From positions 372,001 to 436,000 of the forward strand of contig JBEWZL010000216.1 in NCBI GenBank assembly GCA_045837725.1: a stretch of DNA of 64,000 bases. Direction: 5' to 3'. The position numbers and the translations under genes were made by a program. Source of the stretch: Vermamoeba vermiformis. Lineage: Eukaryota; Tubulinea; Echinamoebida. Under the pieces are notes generated by a model that had not been told where the DNA came from, ran no database searches, and worked only from the letters and a program-made list of their open reading frames with translations. Below are positions 10,476 to 21,818 of this stretch, piece after piece (within the stretch, counting starts at the first letter, position 1; each line of letters begins with the position of its first letter).

Positions 10476-11649
10476 CCTGTAAATACGTAATTAAAAAAAC
10501 ACTGAAGTTCTTGTCTGTAGCCCTAATACGTTATCGTTATCAATTTGATTTGATAACTGTATGTTGAGTGTCTGTTTGGCTGTCCAATGGTCTCCAGCTG
10601 CGGTACATTCATTCCTCAGTTTCAACAATTACTATAGTTACTGGGACCTACCTGGAGTGACTTCTACTCCTTGGTAGTAATTAATAAAGATGAATTTGAA
10701 TGGGCGTAAGAGTAGGAGGGATTCCCAGGCCTGACCTCTTCTGGCATCCCTACATCTCGATTCAATGCCAATCCAGCTTATTCTGATATACAATAAGGAA
10801 ATATGGAATTAGGCAGCAATTAATTTCCTATCTATCTACAGCAGACATCATCCGTCTGTAGAGGCTGTGGTCATCAGGATGGCACGTCCTGCGATGTTAT
10901 TAATTGACCAATTTATACCAAACTCTGCCATAAGCACCAGTGAACCCAAGAGCACTACTATTGGCATCAGGAGGATTGTCTAAACGCCGGAGGCTGAAAA
11001 TGGCAATGTTCTGCAAAGAACTTACCAGAAGAACCCAACATGTAACATTTCTAGCTTCATGAAACAAGATTTCTATATGCCATGCATATGATTAAGCATA
11101 TCCCTTCATTATAACAAGGTTTGCCACCATACTGGACAAAGTTACAACATAAAAAAGTATAGATAATTCAAAAAACTTTTCATAGCTAGGTGACAATGTA
11201 TGTAGCCAAAGTTCAGGGTTGCATAAAATACGTATAGTTGTGTCTATGTGTTTCCAAAGTTTCAATGGTATTGCAGCCAATAGAACAAAGTTCTAGTACT
11301 TAAGTTCTTTGCAGAACATTGCCATTCGCCTCTGGCGTTTAGCCCAAAGCCTCCTGATGCCAATAGTAGTCCTTCTTGGGTCCGCTGGTGCTAATGGCAA
11401 AGTTTGGTATAAATTGGTCAATTACTAACATCAGCGGACGCAGCGACCCCGGACAGACGCAATGTCCACGGACGGACGAAAAATTTTTGGCGGATGGGAC
11501 GTCTGCCAATCAACAGCTTGCTTTTTGGTGTGGGATGGACAGAGGAAAGGCCAGAAAATCTCTCCCCAGGGGCATTCAAGATGTTTCGGAATTTAAGGGC
11601 CAGTTTGCCATAAATTACACTACTTTTTATTTACAAGTGATGCTAAGCA
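10476..11649. other. Gene-free interval with a long inverted repeat
   Basis: No frame with recognisable protein similarity was found in these 1.17 kb between the convergent 3' ends of CWF19L2 and DDX47. The notable content is the foldback described separately at 10893-11432. Confidence 0.6.
10893..11432. repeat. Foldback element: about 130-bp inverted arms around a 275-bp centre
   Basis: The left arm 10893-11023 and the reverse complement of the right arm 11300-11432 match at roughly 85 percent by eye, with identical blocks such as AATTGACCAATTTATACC, ACTACTATTGGCATCAGGAG and GGCAATGTTCTGCAAAGAAC. Weaker similarity continues outward for about 50 bp on each side. The centre is AT-rich without an open frame. 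It could be a MITE-like or foldback transposon remnant, or a hairpin RNA source. I see no clear target-site duplication. Confidence 0.7.
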
Positions 11650-13325
11650 TTATTTCCTTGATTTCTTGTGTGGGTTAGTGCTCTTCTCAATAGTCTTCTC
11701 TTCGCCATCATCCGCATCGCGTTTGCGTTTCTTGCCAAATCCACTCTCGCGCATGTCCATCGCTGCATAGCGCTGTGCCTCAGCCACACGCTCCATCAGC
11801 ACGAGCACTTGATCCTCTTCGGTCTTGTACAGATCCAACTTCTTGCCAATGTACTCCTCAATCTTCTGATACTGCTCCACATCGTACTGCGTCACCAAGT
11901 TGAGCGCGCGGCCACTGTGTCCAGCACGCGCGGTACGACCGACACGATGAATGTAGTCCTTGGTGTGCTGCGGAATGTCGTAGTTGAGCACGAGATCGAC
12001 GAGCGGAATGTCCAAGCCACGACTCGCGACGTCAGTGGCAATCAGGATCTTGATGCCACCTGCTTTGAACTGATTCAACGCACCCAACCGCTTGGTCTGT
12101 GGCATCTTGCCGTGCAGGGGCAGTGCTTTGAAGCCCAAGTGTCGCAACACCAAGCTGCCGCAGTGTTAGTCGCATATATGGTGCATGAATCACTCTGATG
12201 ACTGTCGTGCTCACAGTCAATGACGTACCTGATCCGCTGCGCAGTGGCACATTGGGCGGTGAACACAATAGCGCTGTGGCCCGTGAATTCAGTGAGCAGA
12301 TAGGTCAAGTAGCAGTCCTTGAACTTCTCTGGCACGAACAAGTACTGCTGCACCAAGGTATCGACAGTCGCGTACTTGGATGTGCTCACTTGCACTTTGA
12401 CGGGGTTGTGTAGCGAGGCACGCTGCAGCTTGGCGACCTTGTTGGTCATAGTGGCAGAGAATAGGAAAGAGGTGCGTTCGCGCGGCATGACCTTCAATAT
12501 GGCATCAATCGCGTCCTCAAAGTCCATGTTGAGCAGTCGATCGGCCTCATCGAGCACCAAGAACTTGATCGACTTCAACGAGAAGCCGCGCGTGTTCTGC
12601 AAGTGATACAATATGCGACCTGGCGTACCGATCACAATGTGGGGCTTCTTGGCGAGGGCCACCGCTTGTGTCATGGCATCTGATCAGATCCCGTTAGTTA
12701 CTCATTTAGCGACAGTTTAGCAGTAAATGTATATAGACGTATATAAATATATATAGCTATATAACATTATGAACTCTGACGTACCAATACCACCAACGAC
12801 AACTGCACACGTCACACCAATGGCAGATCCGAGAGCTTCAAACTGTTCTGAGATTTGAAATGCTAACTCTCTATATTCAATAATTAATATTGTATTATTT
12901 GTGCATTTGTTGCTATTATTAAAAAAGTGCATCCAGATCTCAGATCGCGATTCAAAACGCAAACCGATTCAAATGTCGTACCTCGTGGGAGCCATGACGA
13001 GTGCATAGAGTTGTTGCGGATTGAGCAATAGATTGTGGAGAATAGGCAGTGCGAATGAAGCTGTCTTGCCTGAACCTGTCTGCGCCAGACCGATCACATC
13101 TTTGCCCTGTAACGCGTAGGGAATTGAAGCTGCTTGAATAGCGCTCGCGTGAGTCCAGCCCATCTTTTCGCACGTGTTGCATAATACTTCATTGAGCCCT
13201 AGTGACGCGAAAGTGACTTTCTTGGCTGCATCCGGATCCACAACGGACCCGTCAAATTGGTCTTCGCTGACTTCATCGTCATTGCTATTAGACTCTACTG
13301 TCTTCTCTTGCTTGTGTTTGCTCAT
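11650..13325 (-). CDS. DDX47: DDX47/Rrp3 DEAD-box RNA helicase
   Basis: A 461-residue nucleolar helicase for small-subunit pre-rRNA processing. Exons in transcript order: 13325-12982, 12870-12785, 12679-12229, 12154-11650. Seen in order: Q-motif region ([19 protein letters not shown]), [14 protein letters not shown] split by intron 1, [22 protein letters not shown], then helicase-C motifs [28 protein letters not shown] and [10 protein letters not shown], and the family tail [20 protein letters not shown] with a basic end. These match DDX47 better than other DEAD-box families. The first ATG of the frame (13325) was chosen. It is divergent from RPT6. Confidence 0.95.
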
Positions 13326-13486
13326 TGCTTGGTGTTCACTATCATCTGGCAATCAAAATAACGCAGCGCTTTTTCGCAGTTTTGACCGTCAAAAAGTCCT
13401 GGGCGTAAATTTGACGGGCAAAATATAACCAGAGGACAGCGCCAAATTGAATTACACAACAAGTTACACTCATACATTAATACACA
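13326..13486. promoter_or_regulatory. 161-bp divergent promoter, DDX47/RPT6
   Basis: A rRNA-processing helicase and a proteasome ATPase share this interval head-to-head. No palindrome copy and no TATA run close to either start were seen. Confidence 0.4.
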
Positions 13487-14887
13487 ATGCTCGCTTCAAA
13501 AGAAACTAGTCGCGAGGGTATTAAATCATATTACCAACAGAAAATTGAGGAGCTCGAGGTCATTATTCGAGAAAAGGAACAAAATAATAGACGTCTTGAA
13601 GCGCAGCGAAATGATTGGAACTCGAAAGGTAACAATATATTACAGCATGCTGATAATTATTGTATTTTGAGAATTTAGGGCACTTTGTAAAATTGCAAAC
13701 TCTTGATGACTAATTTTTTTTTTCAAGTGCGATTTATTAAAGAAGAATTAATGCGCTTACAAGAGCCTGGATCATATGTAGGAGAAGTTGTCAAGCCAAT
13801 GGGCAAGAAAAAAATATTAGTAAAGGTCAGTAAAATTTTTGAAAACATCTGAAAAATTTTCAGATTCACTTCTCCCTCACCTACCGGTGTTAATGTCGTA
13901 CAAATTGAATATTTATACCAACAAAATTACCAGGTCCACCCTGAAGGCAAATACGTGGTCGATCTGTCCAAGACAATTGATATCACCAAGTTGACAGCCG
14001 GTACGCGTGTAGCACTCAAAAACGACTCGTACGAACTGCACAAAATACTGCCGAACAAAGTAGACCCACTGGTATCACTGATGCGCGTAGAGAAAGTACC
14101 AGACTCCACTTACGACATGATTGGTGGGCTGGACAAGCAGATCAAGGAGATCAAAGAGGTGATTGAACTGCCCATCAAGCACCCTGAGCTGTTCGAAGCC
14201 CTCGGTATTCAACAGCCCAAGGGAGTGCTGCTGTACGGCCCTCCCGGCACTGGCAAGACACTGCTGGCCCGTGCAGTGGCGCATCACACCGACTGCCAGT
14301 TCATTCGTGTCAGTGGCAGCGAGCTCGTGCAGAAGTACATCGGTGAGGGCAGCAGAATGGTCCGCGAACTCTTCGTCATGGCCCGCGAGCACGCCCCCTC
14401 GATCATCTTCATGGACGAGATCGATTCCATTGGCTCCACGCGCACGGAGTCCTCGGGCGGTGACAGCGAAGTGCAGCGCACCATGCTCGAGTTGTTGAAT
14501 CAGCTCGACGGCTTTGAAGCGAACAAGGCCATCAAAGTGCTCATGTGCACCAATCGAATTGACATTCTCGACCCCGCGCTCTTGCGTCCTGGTCGCATTG
14601 ATCGCAAGATTGAATTCCCCAATCCCAACGAAGCAGCGCGCTTGGACATTCTCAAAATTCACTCGCGCAAGATGAACTTGACGCGCGGCATCAATTTGAA
14701 GAAGATTGCTGATGCACTGACCACCTCGTCTGGTGCCGAGATCAAAGCTGTGTGCACTGAAGCGGGCATGTTTGCATTGCGCGAACGACGAGTGCACGTG
14801 ACACAAGAGGACTTTGAAATGGCCGTGTCCAAGGTGATGGCCAAGGACACCGAGAAGAACATGTCTATACGCAAGTTGTTCAAATAA
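13487..14887 (+). CDS. PSMC5: 26S proteasome regulatory ATPase RPT6/PSMC5
   Basis: A 397-residue AAA+ subunit of the 19S base. Exons 13487-13628, 13728-13825, 13934-14887. Seen: N-terminal coiled coil ([18 protein letters not shown]), OB-fold region ([28 protein letters not shown]), [17 protein letters not shown], Walker A GPPGTGKT, pore loop [10 protein letters not shown], Walker B IIFMDEID, arginine fingers [14 protein letters not shown], and the C-terminal [10 protein letters not shown]. These residues track human PSMC5 along the whole length. Unlike its neighbours the gene carries almost no palindrome sites. Confidence 0.97.
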
Positions 14888-15024
14888 GCTGCCGCTTGTG
14901 GCGCAGTTGTGTAACACTGACCGAGGGGCCAGTGCTGAAATCAATGTACATTTGACACATAAATCACTCAAAACCGCAGTGCTGAGCTTTATTTCACGTC
15001 ACACGACGATCGATGATGCATCAG

Positions 15025-15958
15025 TTAGTTGGTCAAGGTGAATGAGCCCTTAGCAGTGCTGAGCAAGTAGGTGTGCGCGTGAGAACTGCCGCACATGCCC
15101 TCGCACAGACCAGCGACCACTTGGTAAGTGCCGGGTACGAAGGGCGTGTCTTGGCTGGAGGTGTCGACTTGCACGGAGAAGCTGTATTGACCGGGAGCGA
15201 CATTCACCAACAAGTTGTCAGCCTCTGCAGGATCAAACGAGTCAGCGCGTGTTGCTGAATAGGCAAGCACGAGGTACGTACCGAGCACATCGCCTTGAGG
15301 AGGAACGAGTTCGACAACGATCTGACCAGTGCCGATGGTGTTGACCACAGTGAATTCGACGTCGATGTTGACCATAGCGCCAACAGGAGCGCTGTTGGGA
15401 TCAGCGACCACACTGGTGATGTTGCCGCGCGCATTGTCGTTCACGCTGCACAGACGCAACTCCTCGCACAAGAAGATTGGCTCGGGATCAGCCCTGCTCG
15501 GTACCCATCAGTACATCATCATCATCAGCAGCACAACAGTGCAGGACACTCACATTTGAACGAGCTTGATGAACTCTTCAATGCCGAAGACATCGCACAC
15601 CACATCGCAGACACCAGCCTCCACAGGATTGCCGAAGAAGGCGCAGAGATCAGCGCAGCCACCGATCACACCACCGTCTGTGCGAACAGTCGTATTAGTA
15701 GCGGTAATAAAGCGGGACATTGGTCGTGTACTCACTGGCAATAATATTCAACAACTGGGACAAAGCTTGGTCCATGAAGCTGACCTGTAGCCGAATGATG
15801 ATATTAATGACAATCTATTATAATTGACGAATGTAACTCACGCAGATGGAGCAGAGTTCAAATTGGGGCTTGGGGGGTTTCATGGCAATGCGAACAGGGC
15901 CAGCTTGCGCGATGGCCAGCATAGCCAGCAATACTACAGCGAATACAGAAGTGCGCAT
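15025..15958 (-). CDS. Secreted countin-like protein with a saposin B domain
   Basis: A 252-residue protein; exons in transcript order 15958-15842, 15784-15736, 15677-15554, 15493-15025. Residues 1-19 are a typical signal peptide (MRTSVFAVVLLAMLAIAQA). A SapB-type domain follows (about 36-118) with the cysteine order CSIC...GGCADLC...CDVVCDVFG...FLCEELRLC. The C-terminal 130 residues are beta-rich without a named fold. Signal peptide, one SapB domain and a beta C-terminal part at about 250 residues is the plan of Dictyostelium countin, the secreted group-size factor; the similarity is by architecture, so 'countin-like' is an inference. An amoebapore role is less likely because of the long C-terminal domain. 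Confidence 0.75.
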
Positions 15959-16125
15959 TGTGGTGATGTTATTCAGAATATGAACAGAGAGAAGAACTTT
16001 CGTTTCGGTACAAAAACTTGTTGGTGAAATAAAATTGATAAAAAAAATGAGGTTAGATCCCAGGTGCGACACTTATAACTGACTTGCCAGCTAATTGAAG
16101 AGCACGATCATTATCCAATAGCTCC

Positions 16126-16308
16126 ATGGACGCATTTGAAGACTGCACCATCACCAAATCCAAAGACATCTCCTCGTCGCGAGCCTCCAAGCAGTTGAGT
16201 CGCTTCATCGAGAGCGAAGCAGTGGCTGAGGCACTGAATCAAGAGGTCTCGTATCAGCTCACTCGTCTCGCACAACAGCTCAAGGATCCGCTCAACAACC
16301 CGAATTAA
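16126..16308 (+). CDS. Small hypothetical protein, 60 residues
   Basis: A single open frame from MDAFEDCTIT to LNNPN and TAA, head-to-head with the countin-like gene over 167 bp. The sequence is hydrophilic with a predicted helix around IESEAVAEALNQEVSYQLTRLAQQL. I do not recognise the family. The length, the ATG close to the divergent region and codon use like the neighbours favour a real gene, but there is no homology evidence. Confidence 0.45.
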   Translation: MDAFEDCTITKSKDISSSRASKQLSRFIESEAVAEALNQEVSYQLTRLAQQLKDPLNNPN

Positions 16309-16637
16309 TCACGATGACAGGAGCTTGGATTTGGCTTCTAATTTGTACATACCACCGCGAAATAATATAATTTAATTGCAAAAAATAATGCAATATTTTT
16401 GTAAATAAATACGGCTTGAACTGCTATCCGATCTGACCCGATCTCCATCAATACTTCTTTCTAAAGAAATATTCACACCAGGTGAGGACTCACATTAATA
16501 AGTACACACTAGTAGCTCTGCTTAGCAGATTACTAAGCTCGTCGAATGCTCTAGAAGATCCAGCACGTGCCTGGAAGAGTAAAGCAAGAATTCTGCAGTG
16601 GAGCCATTACACTTCCCAGCCCGCACCTCAACACCAC
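16309..16637. other. Non-coding interval before sulfiredoxin
   Basis: An AT-rich stretch (about 330 bp) with AATAAA-like signals near 16404 and the sequence ATCCGATCTGACCCGATC near 16425. A related GATCCGATCTGACC occurs near 49738. No gene was recognised. Confidence 0.5.
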
Positions 16638-17048
16638 ATGAGTGCGATACAGAGCATACACTCAGATCATATACACGAGGTACACAACGTGCCGTTCTCA
16701 GTCATCACTAGACCTGTGCCTTCAGAGCTCGATGAGAACAAAGTGCTCAGTCTGATGAACAGCATTACTTCCGTACGTGCCACAATATAGATGTAGTAGT
16801 ATTATACACCTGTTAACCACTGCTAGTAGGAGGAAGAACGAGGCGCAGTACCGCCGATAGATGTGCTCTGGGTGCAGAAGCGCGACAGTGCGAGTGAACA
16901 GCCGCGCAATTACTACTTTGCATTCGGAGGGTGTCATCGCTACGAGGCCTATAAGCGATTGCATAAGAGTCACATTCCCTGCAAGCTGATAAAGGTCGAT
17001 GAAAGTGTACTCGCCACCCATACCGGATTCACCCTCAAAGAAGCATAG
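16638..17048 (+). CDS. SRXN1: Sulfiredoxin
   Basis: A 117-residue ATP-dependent reductase that repairs over-oxidised (sulfinic) peroxiredoxin cysteines. Exons 16638-16772 and 16830-17048. Seen: VHNVPFSVITRPVPS, PPIDVLWVQK, the catalytic FGGCHRYEAY with its single cysteine, and IPCKLIKVDE, all in the order of human SRXN1. No targeting peptide is visible, so cytosolic action is likely. The ATG at 16638 is the first methionine in frame. A glutaredoxin gene lies directly downstream. Confidence 0.95.
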
Positions 17049-17214
17049 AACATGTATCAAACACCTCCATATCATTGTATCATACTAGCATTCCCTCACA
17101 TGTACATAAGGAGCTATAAATAGTGAATTTCTCCGTGCCGTCAATTTCACTTTCCACTCCAACCATACAAACACAGCTCTCCTAGTCTCAATTATACAGC
17201 ACTATTAACGAAAT

Positions 17215-17690
17215 ATGAAGTTCATTTTGTTCGCACTCGTCGTCACTGCACTCGTCGCTGTGGTGTGTGCAGATCAGTCTATTGAAGATGAAGTCAAAGA
17301 CATCATCAAGAACAACAAGATTGTCGTATTCAGCAAGAGCTATTGCCCCTATTGTAAGTACAGTATATATCCACATTGCAAGAATTCAGATTTAAATATT
17401 TTTGAAATACAATTATTATTCGTCACATCCACCTGACACGTCACTCCACAGGCAAGAAAGCCAAGCTGTTGTTAGACAACATGTCGCAGACTTACCACGC
17501 CGTAGAACTCGATCAACACCCCAAGGGCAGTCAGTACCAACAAGCACTGCAAGCTATCACTGGACAGCGCACCGTGCCCAATGTGTTCATCAATGGCCAG
17601 CACATTGGCGGCAGCGACAACTTGCATCGTGCCTACAGCGATGGTACGCTCAACAACTTGTTGAAGCAGAACCAAGCTGACGAGCTCTAA
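17215..17690 (+). CDS. Secretory-pathway dithiol glutaredoxin with C-terminal ADEL
   Basis: A 125-residue protein from exons 17215-17353 and 17452-17690. Residues 1-19 form a signal peptide (MKFILFALVVTALVAVVCA).The glutaredoxin fold follows with active site CPYC (split by the intron), TVPNVFINGQHIGG and GSDNL glutathione-binding motifs. The protein ends QADEL, which resembles KDEL-type ER retrieval signals. It would therefore be an ER-lumen glutathione-dependent thiol oxidoreductase; most glutaredoxins are cytosolic or mitochondrial. ADEL as a working retrieval signal in this organism is inference. A TATAAATAG sequence lies about 100 bp upstream. Confidence 0.92.
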
Positions 17691-17846
17691 TCTGCTCTAA
17701 TGTACTGTCATTCCGCTCAGTAAAAATCAGATCTGATGATTACAAAATCGCGTGTCTGTTTAACTGCATAGAGAGGTAGATTACATGAGATGCAGTGCGG
17801 GCTACACATTCAAAACAGCTCACACTGCTATACATATATATAGCGC

Positions 17847-20364
17847 TTATTTCTTCTTGAGTTGCGGCTCCAGCGCGTACAAGACATTCAGCGCCGCATC
17901 CGGTATGCGCGTACCAGGACCGAACACGAGCGTCACACCAGCATCGTAGAGTGCTTGATAGTCTGCTGGCGGAATGACCCCACCGACCACCACCAGCATG
18001 GGTCTGTCGCTCTCCTTGTTGTGTTGCTGCACCAGGGCCGTGAGTTCAGGTACCAGTGTGCGATGTGCTGCGGCCAAAGAGCTCACGCCAATCACGTGCA
18101 CGTCTGCTTCGAGGGCGAGGCGGAGCACTTCCGCAGGGGTCGAGAAGAGGGGTCCAACATCGACGTCCCAGCCCAGATCCGAGAAGCCAGTGCTGATCAC
18201 CTTGGCGCCGCGGTCGTGTCCGTCCTGACCCATCTTGCACACCAACATGCGCGGCCGACGACCGTGCAGCTGTTGGAACTGACCGACGAGCTGTTTGATG
18301 CCCTCAAGCAGCGCTTGATCGGCGTGCGAGGAGACATAGGCGCCCGAGACGAGACTGGTCTTGGGTGTGTAGCGGCCCCACACATCTTCCAGGGCCTGCG
18401 AGATCTCGCCCAGCGTGCAGCGAGCACGAGCACACACAATGCTCTGCGCGAGCAAGTTGTCGGTGGGTGTCTCGGCACTGATGTGACGTGCAATCTCGCG
18501 CAGCTTGTTGAGTTCGCGCTCGACACGTGCCTGATCACGTGACTGCTTGACCTGCGCGAGCTTGTGCAGCTGACTGTCGAGCACTTTGGTGTTGTCAATG
18601 TGCAGCACATCGACCTTCTCTTCGGTGCTGGCCTTGAACTTGTTGACACCGACGATCACCTCCACACCGCTGTCGATCATCGCTTGACGACGTGCGGCGG
18701 CCTCTTCAATGCGCAGCTTGGGCATGCCGGTCTCAATGGCCTTGGTCATGCCGCCCATCGCCTCCACCTCCTCAATGATCTGCAGTGCTTGCGTGTACAG
18801 CTGATCGGTCAGACTCTCCACGGCATACGAGCCAGCGAGGGGATCGATCAGTCCCGTGATGCCCGTCTCGTTCTGCAGAATCAGCTGCGTGTTGCGGGCA
18901 ATGCGTGCACTGAACTGCGTGGGCAGACCGAGTGCCTCGTCCATGGCATTGGTGTGCAGTGACTGCGTGCCACCCAACACCGCGCTCAGTGCCTCGAGGG
19001 CCGTGCGGATGATGTTGTTGTACGGATCTTGTTCGGTCAAACTCCACCCACTGGTCTGGCAGTGCGTGCGCAGCAATAGCGACTTGGCACTCTTGGGCTG
19101 GAACTTCTCCTTGACGAGCTTGGCCCACAATCGGCGTGCAGCGCGCAGCTTGGCGATTTCCAAGAAGAAATTCATGCCAATGCCGAAGAAGAACGAGAAG
19201 CGCGGTGCTACTTCATCGACCGTCACTCCTGCGCGCATGCCCGTGCGCACGTACTCGAGACCATCGGCGAGCGTGAAGGCGAGTTCGAGCACCGTATCTG
19301 CACCTGCTTCTTGCATGTGATAGCCCGAGATCGAGATCGAGTTGTACTTGGGCATGTGTTTGGAGGTGTAGGCCATAATGTCTTGAATGATGCGCATGGA
19401 GGGGGTAGGAGGGTAGATGTAGGTGTTGCGCACCATGAACTCCTTCAATATATCGTTCTGGATCGTACCAGCGAGTGCGCTCTGATCCACGCCTTGTTCT
19501 TCAGCAGCGACAATGTAGAATGCGAGTACTGGCAGCACGGCACCATTCATCGTCATGGAGACACTCACCTTGTCGAGTGGAATGCCGTCAAACAGCGTCT
19601 TCATGTCCTCCACGCTGTCGATCGCAACACCTGCCATGCCCACATCTCCTCGCACGCGCGGATGATCCGAGTCATAGCCGCGGTGTGTAGCGAGATCAAA
19701 GGCCACACTGAGACCTGTCTGACCTTGCTTCAAATTGGCGCGATAGAACGCATTCGACTCCTCGGCAGTGCTGAATCCGCTGTACTGACGAATAGTCCAC
19801 GGCTTGACGCTGTACATGGTGGCATATGGACCTCGCATATAAGGGAACTCACCAGGTAATGTATTGAGATCAGGCACTTGTTTAACGTCCTCAGCCGTGT
19901 AGATGGGCTTGATCTTGACACCTGCGTGTTGTTCGATGAGTGACTCAGGCTCCAAGCCTTTGACTTCTTTCTTCGCGAGTTCAATCCACTTGCTCGGCAG
20001 TGGCACCTCTGCGCGCTTGTTGTCGCTCTCATTGCTGCGCGTCACTGCTGAGCGGATGTAGCAGCGCTGTTGCACGGCCACGCGTGTCTGTGGCGCAGTC
20101 AGTTATATTGACCAGTGTTATGTGTATATAGCGAGATGTGCTGCATGTCTTAAGCAGTGATTGCAATTCAATAATAATTTACTCGTTAAATAAATTTCAA
20201 AAAATCTAGATGTGTTCCAAACCATTCAATGACACGCCACGAGTGACACAATGCATATAGTGCACTGGTACTAATTATATAAAATAGTCCGAGCAGCAGA
20301 TCTGACGTACCCCAGCTTGCAGTGCACGGTGTTGCACGATAGCAGATGCGACGTTCTTCCACAT
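17847..20364 (-). CDS. MMUT: Methylmalonyl-CoA mutase, mitochondrial, B12-dependent
   Basis: A 764-residue enzyme that interconverts methylmalonyl-CoA and succinyl-CoA for propionate catabolism. Exons in transcript order 20364-20311 and 20087-17847, with a 223-nt intron. The first exon adds [18 protein letters not shown], which with the next residues forms a basic amphipathic mitochondrial presequence. The catalytic barrel shows [22 protein letters not shown] and [16 protein letters not shown], and the cobalamin domain shows the DxHxxG lower-ligand motif (DGHDRGAK) with DVDVGPLF. The C terminus ends LKKK. Full length and all catalytic signatures are present. The organism therefore uses adenosylcobalamin. 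Confidence 0.97.
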
Positions 20365-20539
20365 GTGAGACTAGTGCTGTGTATAATAAGAGACTAGTGC
20401 AGTGGTCACGAGTTGAGTGCTGTGTCTGTTCAGTGAACTGCGTGCGAGTGCTTGAGGTTCTAAAAAAGGAAGCTCTACCAGGGCGCGGTGACAGGTCAGC
20501 ACTGGGGGGCTGGTGCAGTGCGAGACCTCACAGCGAGTG
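20365..20539. promoter_or_regulatory. 175-bp divergent promoter, methylmalonyl-CoA mutase / acidic protein
   Basis: This interval lies between two opposed start codons. No TATA run or palindrome copy is obvious; the sequence is of mixed composition. Confidence 0.35.
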
Positions 20540-21784
20540 ATGGAGCACACAAGTGATAGCAACACGACTACGAGTGTTGATAATAATAACACCAATGCGA
20601 GCACTACTGGTCTGCGGCGTAGCATGTTCGAGCGAAGAAACAGATTCACCCTCAGACTCGGTAGACGCACAGCGATACCGGTAGTATTAGCACTGCACGA
20701 CCCCAAGTCATTCAGCGAGGTCATATTTCAAGTAGGTCCTATTATCAGTGGTGGCTAGTGCATTACTCAGAATTATTTGCACTCATTCGAATTATTTTAT
20801 TGGAATAATAGCAGTGATACTCACAATAATTATACTGAGTACTGCAATTCTCTGCAATACTAACACCGCTGTCCACAGACCATATTGTCGCTGATGAAAG
20901 ACAAGATCATCAAGTACTTGCAATACGACCCCTACCACGGACAGCTGCGCGTGGTGTCAGATCTGCCCTCGCCGCACAGTGCGGTGGTGTGCACCGAACT
21001 GCAAGCTGCGCACCACTTGACGCTGCTCTATTACTTCACGCCGCACGACCCTCCTGCATTTGTAGTGCGCAACACGAGCATCACCGTGCTGCGTACTGGT
21101 CCTGCGCTGCGCACTGCATTGCCTAATAAGGAAAGTGAAAGTGAGCGTGCCAGCAGCGAGGCGGAACAACTGGACGAATCGGATGAAGACGAGCACGTGG
21201 AGGACGATGAGCGGAGCTGGCACTCACTGCACGCACGTGACGATGAGGAGGGTACAGAGGACTATGCTAGTGCGGATGTGCTCGATGAAGTGGACGAGGA
21301 GTATAATGATGATGGCAATGATGATGACCATGCGCACGAGGATGATCGAGACAATAACAACAACCACACCACCAATCACCAGGACCACACTGACGCAGCT
21401 AATGATGACGTCCATCACGTGGTCAGTGAGGTCGATGACGAGCACGTGCTGCTGTCAGATGACACGAACGAGCACGTGACAGCACAGCACGAATCACGTG
21501 ACAGCAGTGTGCATCACGTGCGCGGCTACGAGTCACTGCGACTGTTGAGTCACGTGCTCGTGTTGGAGACCGTGAGTTCCGAGCACAGTTTGACACATTT
21601 GCTGTCACAGCAGTCACGTGACACTGCTCCCGTGCATCACTTGTCGCGCTACTTTCGTAAGTACTCGTGCGTTCAGTGAAACACTTCCGATGCTAAATAT
21701 AGCGCAGAACAATCGACGCCCAGCAAGAAGCGCAAGTCCGTGGGCAGTGACAGCGCACGTGGTCGGAAAAAAGCCAAAAAGTGA
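20540..21784 (+). CDS. Acidic protein of unknown function, 348 residues
   Basis: Exons 20540-20731, 20879-21656, 21708-21784. Residues 1-60 are Asn/Thr/Ser-rich then basic (RRSMFERRNRFTLRLGRR). Residues 65-155 look like a folded domain (VIFQTILSLMKDKIIKYLQYDP, VVCTELQAAHHLTLLYYF). A long Asp/Glu/His-rich stretch follows (about 160-240), then a helix-like region (YESLRLLSHVLVLETVS) and a basic tail ending RGRKKAKK, a plausible nuclear localisation signal. I do not recognise the family. The acidic part is peppered with CACGTGAC sites that encode HVT and SRDS, as in CWF19L2. The stop TGA is the first three bases of a TGACACGTGTCA palindrome. Confidence 0.7.
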
Positions 21785-21818
21785 CACGTGTCATTCAGTG
21801 ACTCGGAACAGCGATTGT

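Noticed and set aside
17862-19859. Several long plus-strand frames under the mutase
   Set aside because: They are antisense shadows of a GC-rich, strongly biased coding sequence.
21782-21784. TGA read as a sense codon at the end of the acidic protein
   Set aside because: The preceding basic tail is a natural end, there is no SECIS-like hairpin downstream, and the following frame belongs to the convergent MBL gene.
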